A DNA stretch of 64,000 nt, taken from contig NZ_VORW01000019.1 in NCBI RefSeq assembly GCF_007997215.1, positions 27,775-91,774 of the forward strand, given 5' to 3'. The notes beneath the pieces are model-generated. The model was given only the letters and a program-made list of their open reading frames with translations. It did not search any database and had not been told where the DNA came from. Within the stretch, counting starts at the first letter, position 1. The number at the start of each line of letters is the position of its first letter. Positions 43,976 to 52,836 of the stretch are shown here, in pieces. This DNA is from Algoriphagus aquimarinus (lineage in GTDB: Bacteria; Bacteroidota; Bacteroidia; Cytophagales; Cyclobacteriaceae). A program made the translations under genes and the position numbers.

Positions 43976-45226
43976 TTATTTCTCTAAAATACAAATTCGT
44001 AACAAGTTTAAAACCGCAACTGCTGTTAATTGAATATTAAGCATTCTATCCTGAGTCAGTTGAAGTTTCTTAGTTTCTACAAAACCTTCTCCAGCACAGG
44101 CAATCCAAACGGTTCCTACAGGTTTTTCCTCCGTTCCTCCACTTGGGCCAGCGATTCCGCTACTTGCTAAGCCAAAGTCGGACTTGAATACTTGGCGAAC
44201 TCCATTGGACATTTCTTTCACTGTCTCTTCACTCACAGCACCAAATGATGATAAGGTTTCATTCTTTACGTGAAGAATTTCCTCTTTAAATTGATTGTGA
44301 TAAGGTATTACTGCTCCTTGAAAATACGAACTACTCCCTGAAATACTTGTAATCAAATGAGAAATGTAGCCTCCAGAACAGCTTTCTGCTAAAGCTACCG
44401 TTTTGTTATTTGCAGTCAAAAGCTTGCCGATGGCAGTTTCTAATGATTCTGAATCATAGCCATACACGTACTTTTCAATACTAGGTAGGACTAGATCTAT
44501 TTGCTGTTGAATATCATTTTCGATTTCAGTTTTGTCCGTGCCAAAACCTGTAAGCCGAAGTTTCACATGACCTAAGGAAGGCAAATAAGCTAGTCGGATG
44601 TTTTTTGGGAGGGCATTCTCCCAATCTCTGATCAAATCTGCCAGCCAACTTTCTCCTATCCCTACGGTTTTGACCATGCGATGTACAATCACGGGTAGGG
44701 GAAACAAGGTAGGAAGTATTGGTAGGACGAAATCAGTCATCAGTTTTTTCATCTCATGGGGTACACCGGGCATAGACATCCAGTAGGTTGCATTGCGCTC
44801 AAACCACATCCCAGGAGCAGTGCCCACTTCATTTGGAACGTAGGTACAGCAAGCAGGAAGATGACCCTGAAGTGCGTTAAGAGGTGTCATTTCTCTGCCA
44901 CGCTTTTTGAAAAACTCAGTTACAGCTTCCACTGCAGCCGGGTTTTCTACAATCGGGCAGTCAAAGTATTCAGCCATCAGCGGTTTGGTCAGGTCATCCT
45001 GTGTGGGACCAAGACCTCCAGTGATCAAAATAATATCAGCTCTAGCTTCAGCAGAAGAAAAAGCTGCAAGAATATCTTTTCTATCATCACCTACGGTCGT
45101 TTTTCTAACGACTTTGACACCCATCAGATCCAGCTCTTGACTAATCCAATGACTATTCGTGTCTACTATTTGTCCATAGAGTAACTCATCTCCAATGGCT
45201 ATTATTTCGGCTCTGACTACTTTCAT
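43976..45226 (-). CDS. cinA: CinA family protein (nicotinamide-nucleotide amidase)
   Basis: 416 residues in the two-domain form. The N-terminal MoCF-like domain (RAEIIAIGDELLYGQIVDTNSHWISQEL, ITGGLGPTQDDLTKP) is linked to ADP-ribose or cofactor binding. The C-terminal PncC domain (ALAESCSGGYISHLITSISGSSSYFQGAV, SSGIAGPSGGTEEKPVGTVWIA) deamidates NMN, with the Ser of AESCSGG as nucleophile. It recycles pyridine nucleotides. It lies 96 bp after the SDR gene; no clear promoter was seen between them. Confidence 0.95.
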   Translation of the reverse strand: MKVVRAEIIAIGDELLYGQIVDTNSHWISQELDLMGVKVVRKTTVGDDRKDILAAFSSAEARADIILITGGLGPTQDDLTKPLMAEYFDCPIVENPAAVEAVTEFFKKRGREMTPLNALQGHLPACCTYVPNEVGTAPGMWFERNATYWMSMPGVPHEMKKLMTDFVLPILPTLFPLPVIVHRMVKTVGIGESWLADLIRDWENALPKNIRLAYLPSLGHVKLRLTGFGTDKTEIENDIQQQIDLVLPSIEKYVYGYDSESLETAIGKLLTANNKTVALAESCSGGYISHLITSISGSSSYFQGAVIPYHNQFKEEILHVKNETLSSFGAVSEETVKEMSNGVRQVFKSDFGLASSGIAGPSGGTEEKPVGTVWIACAGEGFVETKKLQLTQDRMLNIQLTAVAVLNLLRICILEK

Positions 45227-45322
45227 GTGTATATAATTGTTTTTTTATGGCCACATGGAATCTCGCTGGGTATTATCATTCCGGTGTGTGTCGTCGGGTA
45301 CGACATGCTCGATTTCATTGTA

Positions 45323-46108
45323 TTATCTTACCTCTGATTTACGTAGGATCTTGGTGAAAATTGCTGGGACAAACCGTTTTAAATAGATGCCCATGGTTTC
45401 TTTTCCTCCGATATAGACTTCTTCTTTTTTCTTTTTCAGTGCATTGAAAATCTCCTTTGCACAATCTTCCGCACTCATTCCATTTTCCTGAGCCTTGTCC
45501 ATTTCATTGAGTGGACTTCCATCCGCAGTCAGGGCATTTTTGGAGACGTCCGTTTTGATGAAGCCAGGGCAAATCATCGTTACCGCAATGTTTTCATCGA
45601 AATGCTCTAATCTCAGTGATTCGAAAAAGCCGTGAAGCGCATGCTTGGAGGCCGCATAACTAGATCTGAAAGGTGAGCCGAATTTTCCTACCAAAGAGGA
45701 AATTACCCCGAATTGACCTGATTTTCTTGCTATAAAATGGGGTAGAAGAGCTTTAGTAAGCCCTACTGTTCCAAAGAAATTTACTTCCATAAGTTTACGA
45801 TCTACCGCTAATGGAGTCTCGCGAATCAGAGAGCGCTGGCTGATACCTCCATTGTGAAGCATCATATCTATATGTCCAAAAGCCGCTATTGCTTCCTTGG
45901 TTTTTTCTTTGAAAGAAGCCTGATCCAGAAGATCAAGAGGGATTACTTTACAATTTTCAGGGTGAGCACTGGAGGATTTTACTTTTTCCAGCGCTTCTTG
46001 ATTGCGAGCCGAAAGGATCACAAAAAAGCCTTCTTTTACGAATTTGTAGGCAGAAGCTTCACCGATTCCAGATGAAGCTCCAGTGATCCAAATTACTTTT
46101 TTAGACAT
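45323..46108 (-). CDS. Short-chain dehydrogenase/reductase
   Basis: 261 residues from the ATG at 46108. The upstream in-frame extension to 46252 falls within folA and is rejected. Rossmann motif is WITGASSGIGEA, the NAG-like motif is HNGGISQRS, catalytic Ser is in GVISSLVG, and YxxxK is SYAASKHAL. Binds NAD(P)H; substrate unknown. The start overlaps the end of folA by 8 bp, so translation is coupled. Related proteins in Bacteroidota are annotated as oxidoreductases. A link to pterin metabolism is possible but not supported by specific motifs. Confidence 0.9.
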   Translation of the reverse strand: MSKKVIWITGASSGIGEASAYKFVKEGFFVILSARNQEALEKVKSSSAHPENCKVIPLDLLDQASFKEKTKEAIAAFGHIDMMLHNGGISQRSLIRETPLAVDRKLMEVNFFGTVGLTKALLPHFIARKSGQFGVISSLVGKFGSPFRSSYAASKHALHGFFESLRLEHFDENIAVTMICPGFIKTDVSKNALTADGSPLNEMDKAQENGMSAEDCAKEIFNALKKKKEEVYIGGKETMGIYLKRFVPAIFTKILRKSEVR

Positions 46109-46610
46109 GGTGCTTATGGATTCTTTCGTAATTGATATAGGTAAAGGCGTATTGATGACGCTCATCTGCAGGGTGGAACTCAGAGAAGGTGACCTTCCAA
46201 TTTTCTTTATTGAATTCCGGGAAATAGGTGTCTCCCTCAGGGCTGGCTTCAACTTCAGTGAGTACTAACTCATCTGCCAGTGGCAATGTTTGATTGTAAA
46301 TTTCACCTCCTCCAATTACATAGAGATGGTCTACGTTCATCTTTTGACAAAAGATAAATGCCTTCTCTACACTCTCAAATACGTAATGCCCTTCAGGGAC
46401 TTGATAGTCCTTATTTCTGGTAATTATGATATGAGTTCGATTAGGAAGAGGCTTGCCCAAAGACTCAAATGTCTTCCTTCCCATTAGAATATAATGTTCA
46501 GAAGTGATTCTTTTGAATCGTTTGAAATCATCTGGTAATCGCCAAACTAGGTCATTTTCTCTACCTATGACATTATTGGTAGCCAGCGCGGCTATAAGTG
46601 ATATCTTCAT
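46101..46610 (-). CDS. folA: Dihydrofolate reductase
   Basis: 169 residues. Reduces dihydrofolate to tetrahydrofolate with NADPH. Motifs: SLIAALATNNVIGRENDLVWRLPDD (the Asp of LPDD is the proton-donor site), ILMGRKTFESLGKPLPNRTHIIITR for NADPH binding, and YVIGGGEIYNQTLPLADEL. Fully matches the chromosomal folA type rather than a plasmid dfr. Its final codons overlap the SDR start. The upstream DUF4412 terminator separates it from that gene, so a promoter is expected in the 46611-46674 stretch, though none is clear. Confidence 0.95.
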   Translation of the reverse strand: MKISLIAALATNNVIGRENDLVWRLPDDFKRFKRITSEHYILMGRKTFESLGKPLPNRTHIIITRNKDYQVPEGHYVFESVEKAFIFCQKMNVDHLYVIGGGEIYNQTLPLADELVLTEVEASPEGDTYFPEFNKENWKVTFSEFHPADERHQYAFTYINYERIHKHHV

Positions 46611-46654
46611 GCAAAATGCTTCTTGCCTTGAAGATAACAGGCCTAGACACCAGA

Positions 46655-46690
46655 AAAAATAAAATGGAACAGAATTACTGCTGTTCCATT
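46655..46690 (-). terminator. Terminator overlapping the 3' end of the DUF4412 gene
   Basis: AATGGAACAG and CTGTTCCATT make a perfect 10-bp stem around an 8-nt loop. On the minus strand TTTTATTTTTT follows. The stop codon TAA (46675-46677) is inside the loop and the last Met-Glu-Gln codons lie in the first arm. Confidence 0.85.
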
Positions 46691-47604
46691 GATTTCATGA
46701 TGTTTGGATATTCAGCCATTGTAAGAGACTTAGAAGCCGACTCGTCTATTTCTATTACTTTCATATTGACGGTTTCAGAATCTTTGGAAGTATAGGTTAA
46801 TTCCATGAAACTTCCCTTTGGCATATTTTTAAATTGCTCAGCATATCTTTCTTGTGCTTTGGATGTCATCATTGGACTGTTTCCACTCCAGAATGATGAA
46901 TAACCTCCTATTGGCTCCTCAGTGACCCAATAATATCCTTCCCCATCTTCACTTTGCATATGGTATTCTTCACAAGCATATCCCAAGATGTCTTTTGTTC
47001 TTCCAGTTTTTTCCAATGACACTTCATATTCATCATCATTGCTTTCCATTTGTTCTTCAACAGCAGCATTTACCTCGTCAAGGTCTAATTTATAGGCTAA
47101 ACTGGACTTTTTCCCTTTGTTGTCAAGAAAGACTATCGAAGCTTGATTCTTAATATCGAAAACCATAGAGGTCATAGCATTTGGGTTTTTGGGATCCACT
47201 AGCTCCATGCCTGTATAATCTCTAGATTCTGACAAGTATGATTTAAATAAAACTGGGTCTTCTGTCTTTCCTTTTTCATCTGTACTTATTATTTCCAAAA
47301 TAAGATGTCCAAAAAAGTCATATTGATCTTCTGTATCAACTGGTTCGCCAATTCCAGCTAAAACTTTGCTCATATCAAGTCCTGCTGGTGCGCCATCTTC
47401 ACTGTCACCATACATATCTGAGAATACCTTTTCAAGCTGTTTCTCAGTTATTTTAGCAGCTTCCTTTTCTACTTTTTGTTCGATAGCTTTTTCTACTCCT
47501 TTATTAGCGGCATTTTGGATTTTCTTGAGCAATTGAGCTTCCGCAGAAAATGAAAGAGAAGTGAAAAAAAACAGAATAATAAAACTTCGAATGAGATTTT
47601 TCAT
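46675..47604 (-). CDS. Secreted DUF4412 domain protein
   Basis: 309 residues. Signal peptide ends near SAEAQ (about residue 24). An amphipathic, charged stretch (IQNAANKGVEKAIEQKVEKEAAKITEKQL) precedes the DUF4412 part, recognised by KDILGYACEEYHMQSEDGEGYYWVTEEP. The family is secreted or periplasmic, common in Bacteroidota, and of unknown function. It ends in a hairpin terminator that overlaps its last codons. The upstream gap to fmt is 98 bp without a clear promoter box. Confidence 0.82.
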   Translation of the reverse strand: MKNLIRSFIILFFFTSLSFSAEAQLLKKIQNAANKGVEKAIEQKVEKEAAKITEKQLEKVFSDMYGDSEDGAPAGLDMSKVLAGIGEPVDTEDQYDFFGHLILEIISTDEKGKTEDPVLFKSYLSESRDYTGMELVDPKNPNAMTSMVFDIKNQASIVFLDNKGKKSSLAYKLDLDEVNAAVEEQMESNDDEYEVSLEKTGRTKDILGYACEEYHMQSEDGEGYYWVTEEPIGGYSSFWSGNSPMMTSKAQERYAEQFKNMPKGSFMELTYTSKDSETVNMKVIEIDESASKSLTMAEYPNIMKSMEQQ

Positions 47605-47702
47605 GAGTCTAGGATTTAAAAATTTGTTTAAATAAAAGACTCAAGTTCCTCAAAATCAGAGTAAAAATGAAATAATTATCACTTTTTTCTTTTCTGATCT
47701 AA

Positions 47703-48629
47703 TCATGAAAATTTGTAGCCTCTGAGCAAATCGTCCACTTTCATCCGCTTTTTTCCTTCCAGCTGAAGCTCTAAGATTTCTAAAACTCCTTCGCCTGTTT
47801 GGACTTTCAAATAGCTTTTATTGTCAGTTTGAAGTTCTCCGATTGCTTTGTTTGTTTTCTGATCTATAGCAAACTTCGTTTTGAAGATTTTGCATATTTT
47901 CTCATCAAATCGTGTCCACGCAGCTGGATATGGAGAAAGTCCGCGCACTAGATTATGAATAGATTCTGCGGAGTTAGACCAGTCTATTTCGCCAGTTTCT
48001 TTGAAAATCTTTGGAGCATGATGAAGCGCTTTGGATTCATCTTGAGGAAGAGCCTTTACTTTGTCTTCGGCGATATCTTCTACCGTTTTCAGAACAAGTT
48101 TCGAACCGATATTCATCAACTTTTCATAGACAGTTCCAAGATCATCTTCTTCTAGAATTGCCACTTTTTCCTGATAGATGATGCTGCCAGTATCAATCTC
48201 ATGTTTTAGGAAAAAAGTAGTCACCCCAGTTTCCTTATCTCCATTGATAATAGCCCAGTTGATGGGAGCAGCGCCGCGGTAATTTGGTAAAAGTGAAGCA
48301 TGAAGATTAAAGGTTCCCAAAGGTGGCATATCCCAAACTGATTCAGGCAGCATTCGGAATGCTACCACGATTTGTAAATCCGCTTTGAGCGCACGAAGCT
48401 CATCCTGAAACTCTGGAGATTTGAGATTAGTTGGCTGGAGTATATTCAAGTTTAATTTCAGGGCTGCTTCCTTCACAGGTGAAGGAATTAACTTCTGCCC
48501 TCGGCCTTTAGGCTTATCCGGTGCAGTGATCACACCTACGATATTCCAGCCATTTTCTACCAGTAATTCCAGGCCTGCCACTGCAAATTCCGGCGTGCCC
48601 ATATATATGATTCTAAGATTCTTGTTCAT
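47703..48629 (-). CDS. fmt: Methionyl-tRNA formyltransferase
   Basis: 308 residues. Formylates initiator Met-tRNA with 10-formyl-tetrahydrofolate. Motifs: RIIYMGTPEFAVAGLELL at the start, APDKPKGRGQKLIPSPVK, the catalytic FNLHASLLPNYRGAAPINWAI with Asn, His and later Asp in HEIDTGSII, and a C-terminal OB-fold (about 205-305). The def gene, a usual partner, is not adjacent. It is 60 bp after namZ in the same direction. Confidence 0.96.
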   Translation of the reverse strand: MNKNLRIIYMGTPEFAVAGLELLVENGWNIVGVITAPDKPKGRGQKLIPSPVKEAALKLNLNILQPTNLKSPEFQDELRALKADLQIVVAFRMLPESVWDMPPLGTFNLHASLLPNYRGAAPINWAIINGDKETGVTTFFLKHEIDTGSIIYQEKVAILEEDDLGTVYEKLMNIGSKLVLKTVEDIAEDKVKALPQDESKALHHAPKIFKETGEIDWSNSAESIHNLVRGLSPYPAAWTRFDEKICKIFKTKFAIDQKTNKAIGELQTDNKSYLKVQTGEGVLEILELQLEGKKRMKVDDLLRGYKFS

Positions 48630-48689
48630 TGTTGGGTTAATTTCAGGTTGGAAATTTATGATTTGAAATTTTCTAACTCAGCCTGCAGC

Positions 48690-49877
48690 TTATTTATAAA
48701 TCAAGTATTTCTTGCGAAGCGTGCTGTATTCTTCCAAATCTACCTTCCAACTTGCCGTGATTTCAGCTTCCGTTTTTCCATCCATGATCATTTTCTTCAA
48801 TTGATCTGTGCCAGCAAGGGTGTTGAAGTAGTTGTTGAAGAAAGCCTGATCTTTTCCTGATTTTTGATAAGCATCTAGAAGATACTTCAGGGTAAACTCA
48901 TGCATCATTGATTCACCTCTCAAATCAACTCCATAGCATTTTTTATCCTGAAGTGGTGGATTCTTCGACATGCCGTCTATGCTCACAGGAGTGAAGGTGA
49001 ATTCCCCGAATTTTGGATCTGGATAGCCATAAACTTGGAATGGAAAATGTGTGCCTCGGCCTAGAGAAACTATAGTTCCTTCGAAAAAGCAAGTGCTTGG
49101 ATAAAGTTTGATTGATAGATCATTCGGTAGATTTGGAGAAGGTTTTACAGGTAAATTGTAGGCTTTACTGTGATCCCAATTTCCTACAGGTATCACTTCT
49201 AGATTTGCTTTCAATCCACCTTTTAGCCATTTTTCTCCATTGATCATTTGCGCTAGCTCACCGACTGTCAGTCCATGAACGACCGGAATAGGATGCATCC
49301 CCACGAAACTTTCGAAGCCTTTTTGCAGCACTGGCCCAGCGATGTAACTCCCGTTTGGATTGGGTCTATCGAAAATGATCACCTTTTTACCATTCTCTGC
49401 TGCAGCCTCCATCAGGTAATGCATCGTGCTGATATATGTATAGAATCTCACGCCCACATCCTGCAAGTCGAAAATCAAAACATCTAAATCTTGGATCTGC
49501 TCTGGTTTCGGCTTTTTGTTATTTCCATAAAGTGAAATGATAGGAAGGCCAGTTTTTGAGTCAACCGTATTATCAACTTTTTCCCCTGCATCGGCCTGAC
49601 CACGGAAGCCATGCTCTGGGACAAACACTTTTTTAACCATTACACCTTTTTCCAAAAGAAAATCAACAACATGCTTGTTGTCGCTGTGCGTCAAAATGCT
49701 CGTTTGGTTAGCAACTATCCCGACATTTTTGCCTTGAAGCTGATCTAAGTATAGTTCTGGGCGTTCTGCTCCTGATAGTGGAGTGTTTTGTATGGCCAAA
49801 GAGGAGAAAGAATTGCTGAGAATTAGCAGTGCTAAACTCAAAAAGTAAATAAAGGGAGTAAGTTTCGTTTGCTTCAT
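48690..49877 (-). CDS. DUF1343 family exo-beta-N-acetylmuramidase (NamZ-like)
   Basis: 395 residues from the ATG at 49877. The longer frame to 49988 covers the divergent permease gene and is rejected. Signal peptide (FLSLALLILSNSFSSLAIQ) precedes the DUF1343 domain: NVGIVANQTSI, KVFVPEHGFRGQADAGEKVD, VLIFDLQDVGVRFYTYISTMHYLMEA with an acidic active-site region, and FDRPNPNGSYIAGPVLQ. DUF1343 proteins were shown in other bacteria to be exo-N-acetylmuramidases (glycoside hydrolase family 171). The role in peptidoglycan recycling is by family. The adjacent ABC permease is divergent after 39 bp. Confidence 0.88.
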   Translation of the reverse strand: MKQTKLTPFIYFLSLALLILSNSFSSLAIQNTPLSGAERPELYLDQLQGKNVGIVANQTSILTHSDNKHVVDFLLEKGVMVKKVFVPEHGFRGQADAGEKVDNTVDSKTGLPIISLYGNNKKPKPEQIQDLDVLIFDLQDVGVRFYTYISTMHYLMEAAAENGKKVIIFDRPNPNGSYIAGPVLQKGFESFVGMHPIPVVHGLTVGELAQMINGEKWLKGGLKANLEVIPVGNWDHSKAYNLPVKPSPNLPNDLSIKLYPSTCFFEGTIVSLGRGTHFPFQVYGYPDPKFGEFTFTPVSIDGMSKNPPLQDKKCYGVDLRGESMMHEFTLKYLLDAYQKSGKDQAFFNNYFNTLAGTDQLKKMIMDGKTEAEITASWKVDLEEYSTLRKKYLIYK

Positions 49878-49916
49878 GCTATTTTGCGTTCTAATCGAAC
49901 AAATTAAAGCAGTCCT

Positions 49917-51134
49917 TTGAACCTTTCCTATTTCATCGCCAAAAGAATCAGTTTCAAGAAAGCTGGAGGATTTTCTGCCACCATACACAAGATTGCTGTA
50001 GGAAGCCTAGCATTAGGCTTGGCGGTGTCGCTCATTTCATTTATGGTTTTGGGCGGTTTTCAGAGCACCGTTTCGGAGAAGGTTTACGGTTTCACCGGTC
50101 ATTATCAGGTACAACGCTTTACCATGAGCAATGCTTTTGAGGAAGCACCTTTTTCTGAAAATTCCAAATTCAGCCAAACTCATCTTAAACTTCCCTTCAT
50201 CACGAAAGTGCAATCCTTTGCTCACAAAGCAGCTTTGATTAAGGGGGAAGAAGAAGTGCAAGGCGTTCTGATGAAAGGAATTGGGCAGGATTTTGATACG
50301 CTGGGCTTTAAAAAATATGTGATTGATGGCAGAATGCTTCGAATTCCTGATGAAGGAACTAGCAATGAAGTGATGCTAAGTCAGTTTATAGCAAACAAAC
50401 TTTTACTGAAAGTAGGTGATAAAATCACCCTTTACTTTGTACAAGATCCTCCAAGATACAGGCGAGTGGAAGTGGTAGGGATCTTTCAAACCTATCTAGA
50501 AAACTTCGATGAAAAGATCATAATCGGAGAATTACAAACCATCAGAAGCCTAAACGATTGGACAAAAGATCAGATAGGTGGCATGGAGATCTTCGTCGAT
50601 GACTTTAATAACATAGAATCTTATACTCCACAAATAGAGGAGCTTATGGATTATGATTTGAAGTTGATAAGTAGCCAAGACAAGTTTTTAGAGATATTCG
50701 ATTGGCTTAAGCTGTTGGACAATAATGTCTACGTATTCATTGGTTTGATCGGCTTCGTAGCGATCTTCAATATGGGAGCAATTCTCTTCATTTTGATCAT
50801 GGAGCGTACTCAAATGATCGGTTTGCTAAAAGCACTGGGATCTACGAATAAGCAGATTAGAAGTATCTTCTTCTGGAATGGAATCAATATACTTTTGAGA
50901 GGACTGCTAATTGGAAATGCTCTCGGTCTAGGAATCGGCTTTTTGCAGGATCAATTCAAATTGGTGCCACTTGATGCCGCTAGCTATTACATGAGCTATG
51001 TGCCAATTGACTGGAATTGGCCAGCATTTATCTTGATCAATATTGGTATTACTGTGTTGACTGCGGCGGTACTTTGGATACCAGTGATGGTAATTTCCAG
51101 AGTAGATCCTATTCGCTCTATACGCTTTGATTGA
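49917..51134 (+). CDS. FtsX-like ABC transporter permease (LolC/LolE type)
   Basis: 405 residues from a TTG start; an upstream stop at 49905-49907 excludes a longer form, and homologues begin with NLSYFIAKRISF. One helix (about 25-45), a large periplasmic MacB_PCD-type domain (about 50-250) and three C-terminal helices (about 270-390) form the layout of lipoprotein-releasing permeases. LIMERTQMIGLLKALGSTNKQIRSIFFW is the coupling region. No ATPase gene is nearby, so it probably uses LolD-like protein from elsewhere. Lipoprotein export is inference from fold. Its last 17 bp overlap the convergent glycosyltransferase end. Confidence 0.86.
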   Translation: MNLSYFIAKRISFKKAGGFSATIHKIAVGSLALGLAVSLISFMVLGGFQSTVSEKVYGFTGHYQVQRFTMSNAFEEAPFSENSKFSQTHLKLPFITKVQSFAHKAALIKGEEEVQGVLMKGIGQDFDTLGFKKYVIDGRMLRIPDEGTSNEVMLSQFIANKLLLKVGDKITLYFVQDPPRYRRVEVVGIFQTYLENFDEKIIIGELQTIRSLNDWTKDQIGGMEIFVDDFNNIESYTPQIEELMDYDLKLISSQDKFLEIFDWLKLLDNNVYVFIGLIGFVAIFNMGAILFILIMERTQMIGLLKALGSTNKQIRSIFFWNGINILLRGLLIGNALGLGIGFLQDQFKLVPLDAASYYMSYVPIDWNWPAFILINIGITVLTAAVLWIPVMVISRVDPIRSIRFD

Positions 51135-51864
51135 TCTTATAAGGGCGAAAAATGCTCTTTATCTTCATCAAAATCACACCTAACACAGCTTCCTTAAATA
51201 TCCCGCTACTCATCTTGGAAGTACCCTTGGTACGGTCTGTAAAAATGATCGGAACTTCAATGACTTTGAATCCCAATTTCCACGAAGTGAATTTCATTTC
51301 AATCTGGAAAGCATAACCCACAAATCGTACTTCGTCAAGTTTGATTCCTTTTAGAACTGATTTGTGGTAGCACTTGAATCCAGCTGTGGCGTCTTTGATC
51401 GGTAAACCTGTGATGAATTTCACATAGACACTGGCAAAATAAGACATCAACACTCTTCCCATTGGCCAGTTTACCACATTCACTCCTGTGATATACCTGG
51501 AGCCAATCGCCAAGTCAAAACTCCTGTCAGCACAAACATTATAAAGTTTGATTAGGTCATTAGGATTATGAGAAAAATCGGCATCCATTTCGAAAATGAA
51601 ATCATAATCCTTCTCTAAGGCCCATTTGAACCCTGTGATGTAGGCAGTGCCCAATCCTAGTTTTCCTTTTCGCTCAATCAAATGAAGTCTATCTGGAAAG
51701 GCTACTTGCTGACTTTTTACAAGTTTTCCTGTTCCATCTGGACTGCCATCGTCAATGACTAAAAGTTCAAATCCACCCTCAAGATTCATCACGGCATGGA
51801 TCATCTCCAGGATGTTTTCTTTCTCATTGAAAGTCGGAATTATGACGAGTTTTCTGTGGTCCAT
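51118..51864 (-). CDS. Family 2 glycosyltransferase, polyprenol monophosphomannose synthase-like
   Basis: 248 residues, single catalytic domain and no membrane anchor. GT-A motifs: IPTFNEKENILEMIHAV, LLVIDDGSPDGTGKLV, FIFEMDADFSHNPNDL with the DAD metal site, GSRYITGVNVVNWPMGR and DATAGFKCYHKSVL. This is the DPM1-type pattern: transfer of mannose or a similar sugar from a nucleotide to polyprenyl phosphate at the inner membrane face. Divergent from the ATP-grasp gene. Confidence 0.9.
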   Translation of the reverse strand: MDHRKLVIIPTFNEKENILEMIHAVMNLEGGFELLVIDDGSPDGTGKLVKSQQVAFPDRLHLIERKGKLGLGTAYITGFKWALEKDYDFIFEMDADFSHNPNDLIKLYNVCADRSFDLAIGSRYITGVNVVNWPMGRVLMSYFASVYVKFITGLPIKDATAGFKCYHKSVLKGIKLDEVRFVGYAFQIEMKFTSWKLGFKVIEVPIIFTDRTKGTSKMSSGIFKEAVLGVILMKIKSIFRPYKINQSV

Positions 51865-51916
51865 AGTTGAGTAAAGGCCAAAAGTAAACTTAATGACCGA
51901 TTTTAGAAGAATGGTC

Positions 51917-51946
51917 AGTATAAATTTTGGTTAAAGTATAAATTTG
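51917..51946 (+). promoter_or_regulatory. Candidate promoter region of the ATP-grasp gene with an 11-bp direct repeat
   Basis: AGTATAAATTT occurs at 51917-51927 and 51935-51945. The second copy overlaps TAAATTTG (51939-51946), an exact TAnnTTTG -7 box 12 nt before the ATG. No TTG stands at the expected -33 distance. The repeat spacing is 18 bp. Confidence 0.35.
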
Positions 51947-51957
51947 TGTAAAAAATA

Positions 51958-52836
51958 ATGAAGCAGCACGTAGCTATTGTTAGTTATTTCTCGGTTGGAG
52001 CATACGATTCTAATACCGTAGATGAAAATCTAATCTTGTCTGAAATTCTAAGTGAGTTGAAGATTTCTCATGAGATCGTTAGCTGGTCCGACCCGCAAGT
52101 CGATTGGAGTAAATTTTCATTGCTCCTAATTAAGTCTACTTGGGACTACTTTGATTACTATCCAGAGTTTTTGACTTGGATAGAAACTATCCGAACTCTT
52201 GGAATACCTACACTAAACAACTTAGATACAATTCTTTGGAACTCTTCGAAAAAATATCTTTTGGAAATTGAATCAAAAGGGTTTCCTGTGATTGCCGGGA
52301 TGATTTTGGAAAAAGGAAAGTTGATATCCCAAGATGAGATAAAAGCTAAGGTCAAATCTGAATTTTGTGTTGTGAAGCCTTTGGTGAGTGGTGGGGCAAA
52401 GAATACCTTGAAATTGGCCAGTCAGGATTGGGGCAAACATGCTGAAAAAGTGCAAGCTTGGGTAAACGAAGAGGCATTTTTGATACAGCCATTCATTTCT
52501 GAGGTGGAAAAAGTAGGGGAGTATTCCTTACTGTTTTTCAATGGCAAGTTTTCCCATGCAGTTTTGAAAACCCCAGCAAGCAAAGATTTTCGAGTTCAAC
52601 ATTATTTTGGTGGCACTATCACCCCTATAGATCCTTCAGAATCCATGTTATCTTCATGTCAGGCCATGGTAGATGAATTTGCATCGGAAAGCTTGTACGT
52701 ACGAGTAGATGGGGTAGAGATTGAAGGTAAGTTCCATTTGATGGAGTTGGAAATGATCGAACCTTACCTGTTTCTCGCGCTGAGCGATCAGGCAATTCCT
52801 AATTACAAAAGAGCTATTGCAGCCCGTTTAGGTTAA
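51958..52836 (+). CDS. ATP-grasp domain protein of unknown substrate
   Basis: 292 residues, cytoplasmic. An N-terminal Rossmann-like part (VAIVSYFSVGAYDSNTVDENLIL; LLLIKSTWDYFDYYPEFLTWI) precedes an ATP-grasp fold: CVVKPLVSGGAKNTLKL, AFLIQPFISEVEKVGEYSLLFF, and YVRVDGVEIEGKFHLMELEMIEPYLFL with the metal-binding Glu residues. Related proteins are annotated as glutathione synthetase-like or RimK-like ligases. The carboxylate and amine partners are unknown. Neighbours do not form a pathway: DPM-type gene divergent, TPR gene convergent with a 4-bp overlap. Confidence 0.8.
   Translation: MKQHVAIVSYFSVGAYDSNTVDENLILSEILSELKISHEIVSWSDPQVDWSKFSLLLIKSTWDYFDYYPEFLTWIETIRTLGIPTLNNLDTILWNSSKKYLLEIESKGFPVIAGMILEKGKLISQDEIKAKVKSEFCVVKPLVSGGAKNTLKLASQDWGKHAEKVQAWVNEEAFLIQPFISEVEKVGEYSLLFFNGKFSHAVLKTPASKDFRVQHYFGGTITPIDPSESMLSSCQAMVDEFASESLYVRVDGVEIEGKFHLMELEMIEPYLFLALSDQAIPNYKRAIAARLG

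Noticed and set aside
45323..46252. SDR protein with a 48-residue N-terminal extension
   Set aside because: The extension lies inside folA in another frame; the Rossmann strand starts right after the ATG at 46108.
48690..49988. NamZ-like protein starting at 49988
   Set aside because: The extension covers the divergent permease start and precedes the signal peptide; ATG at 49877 is preferred.
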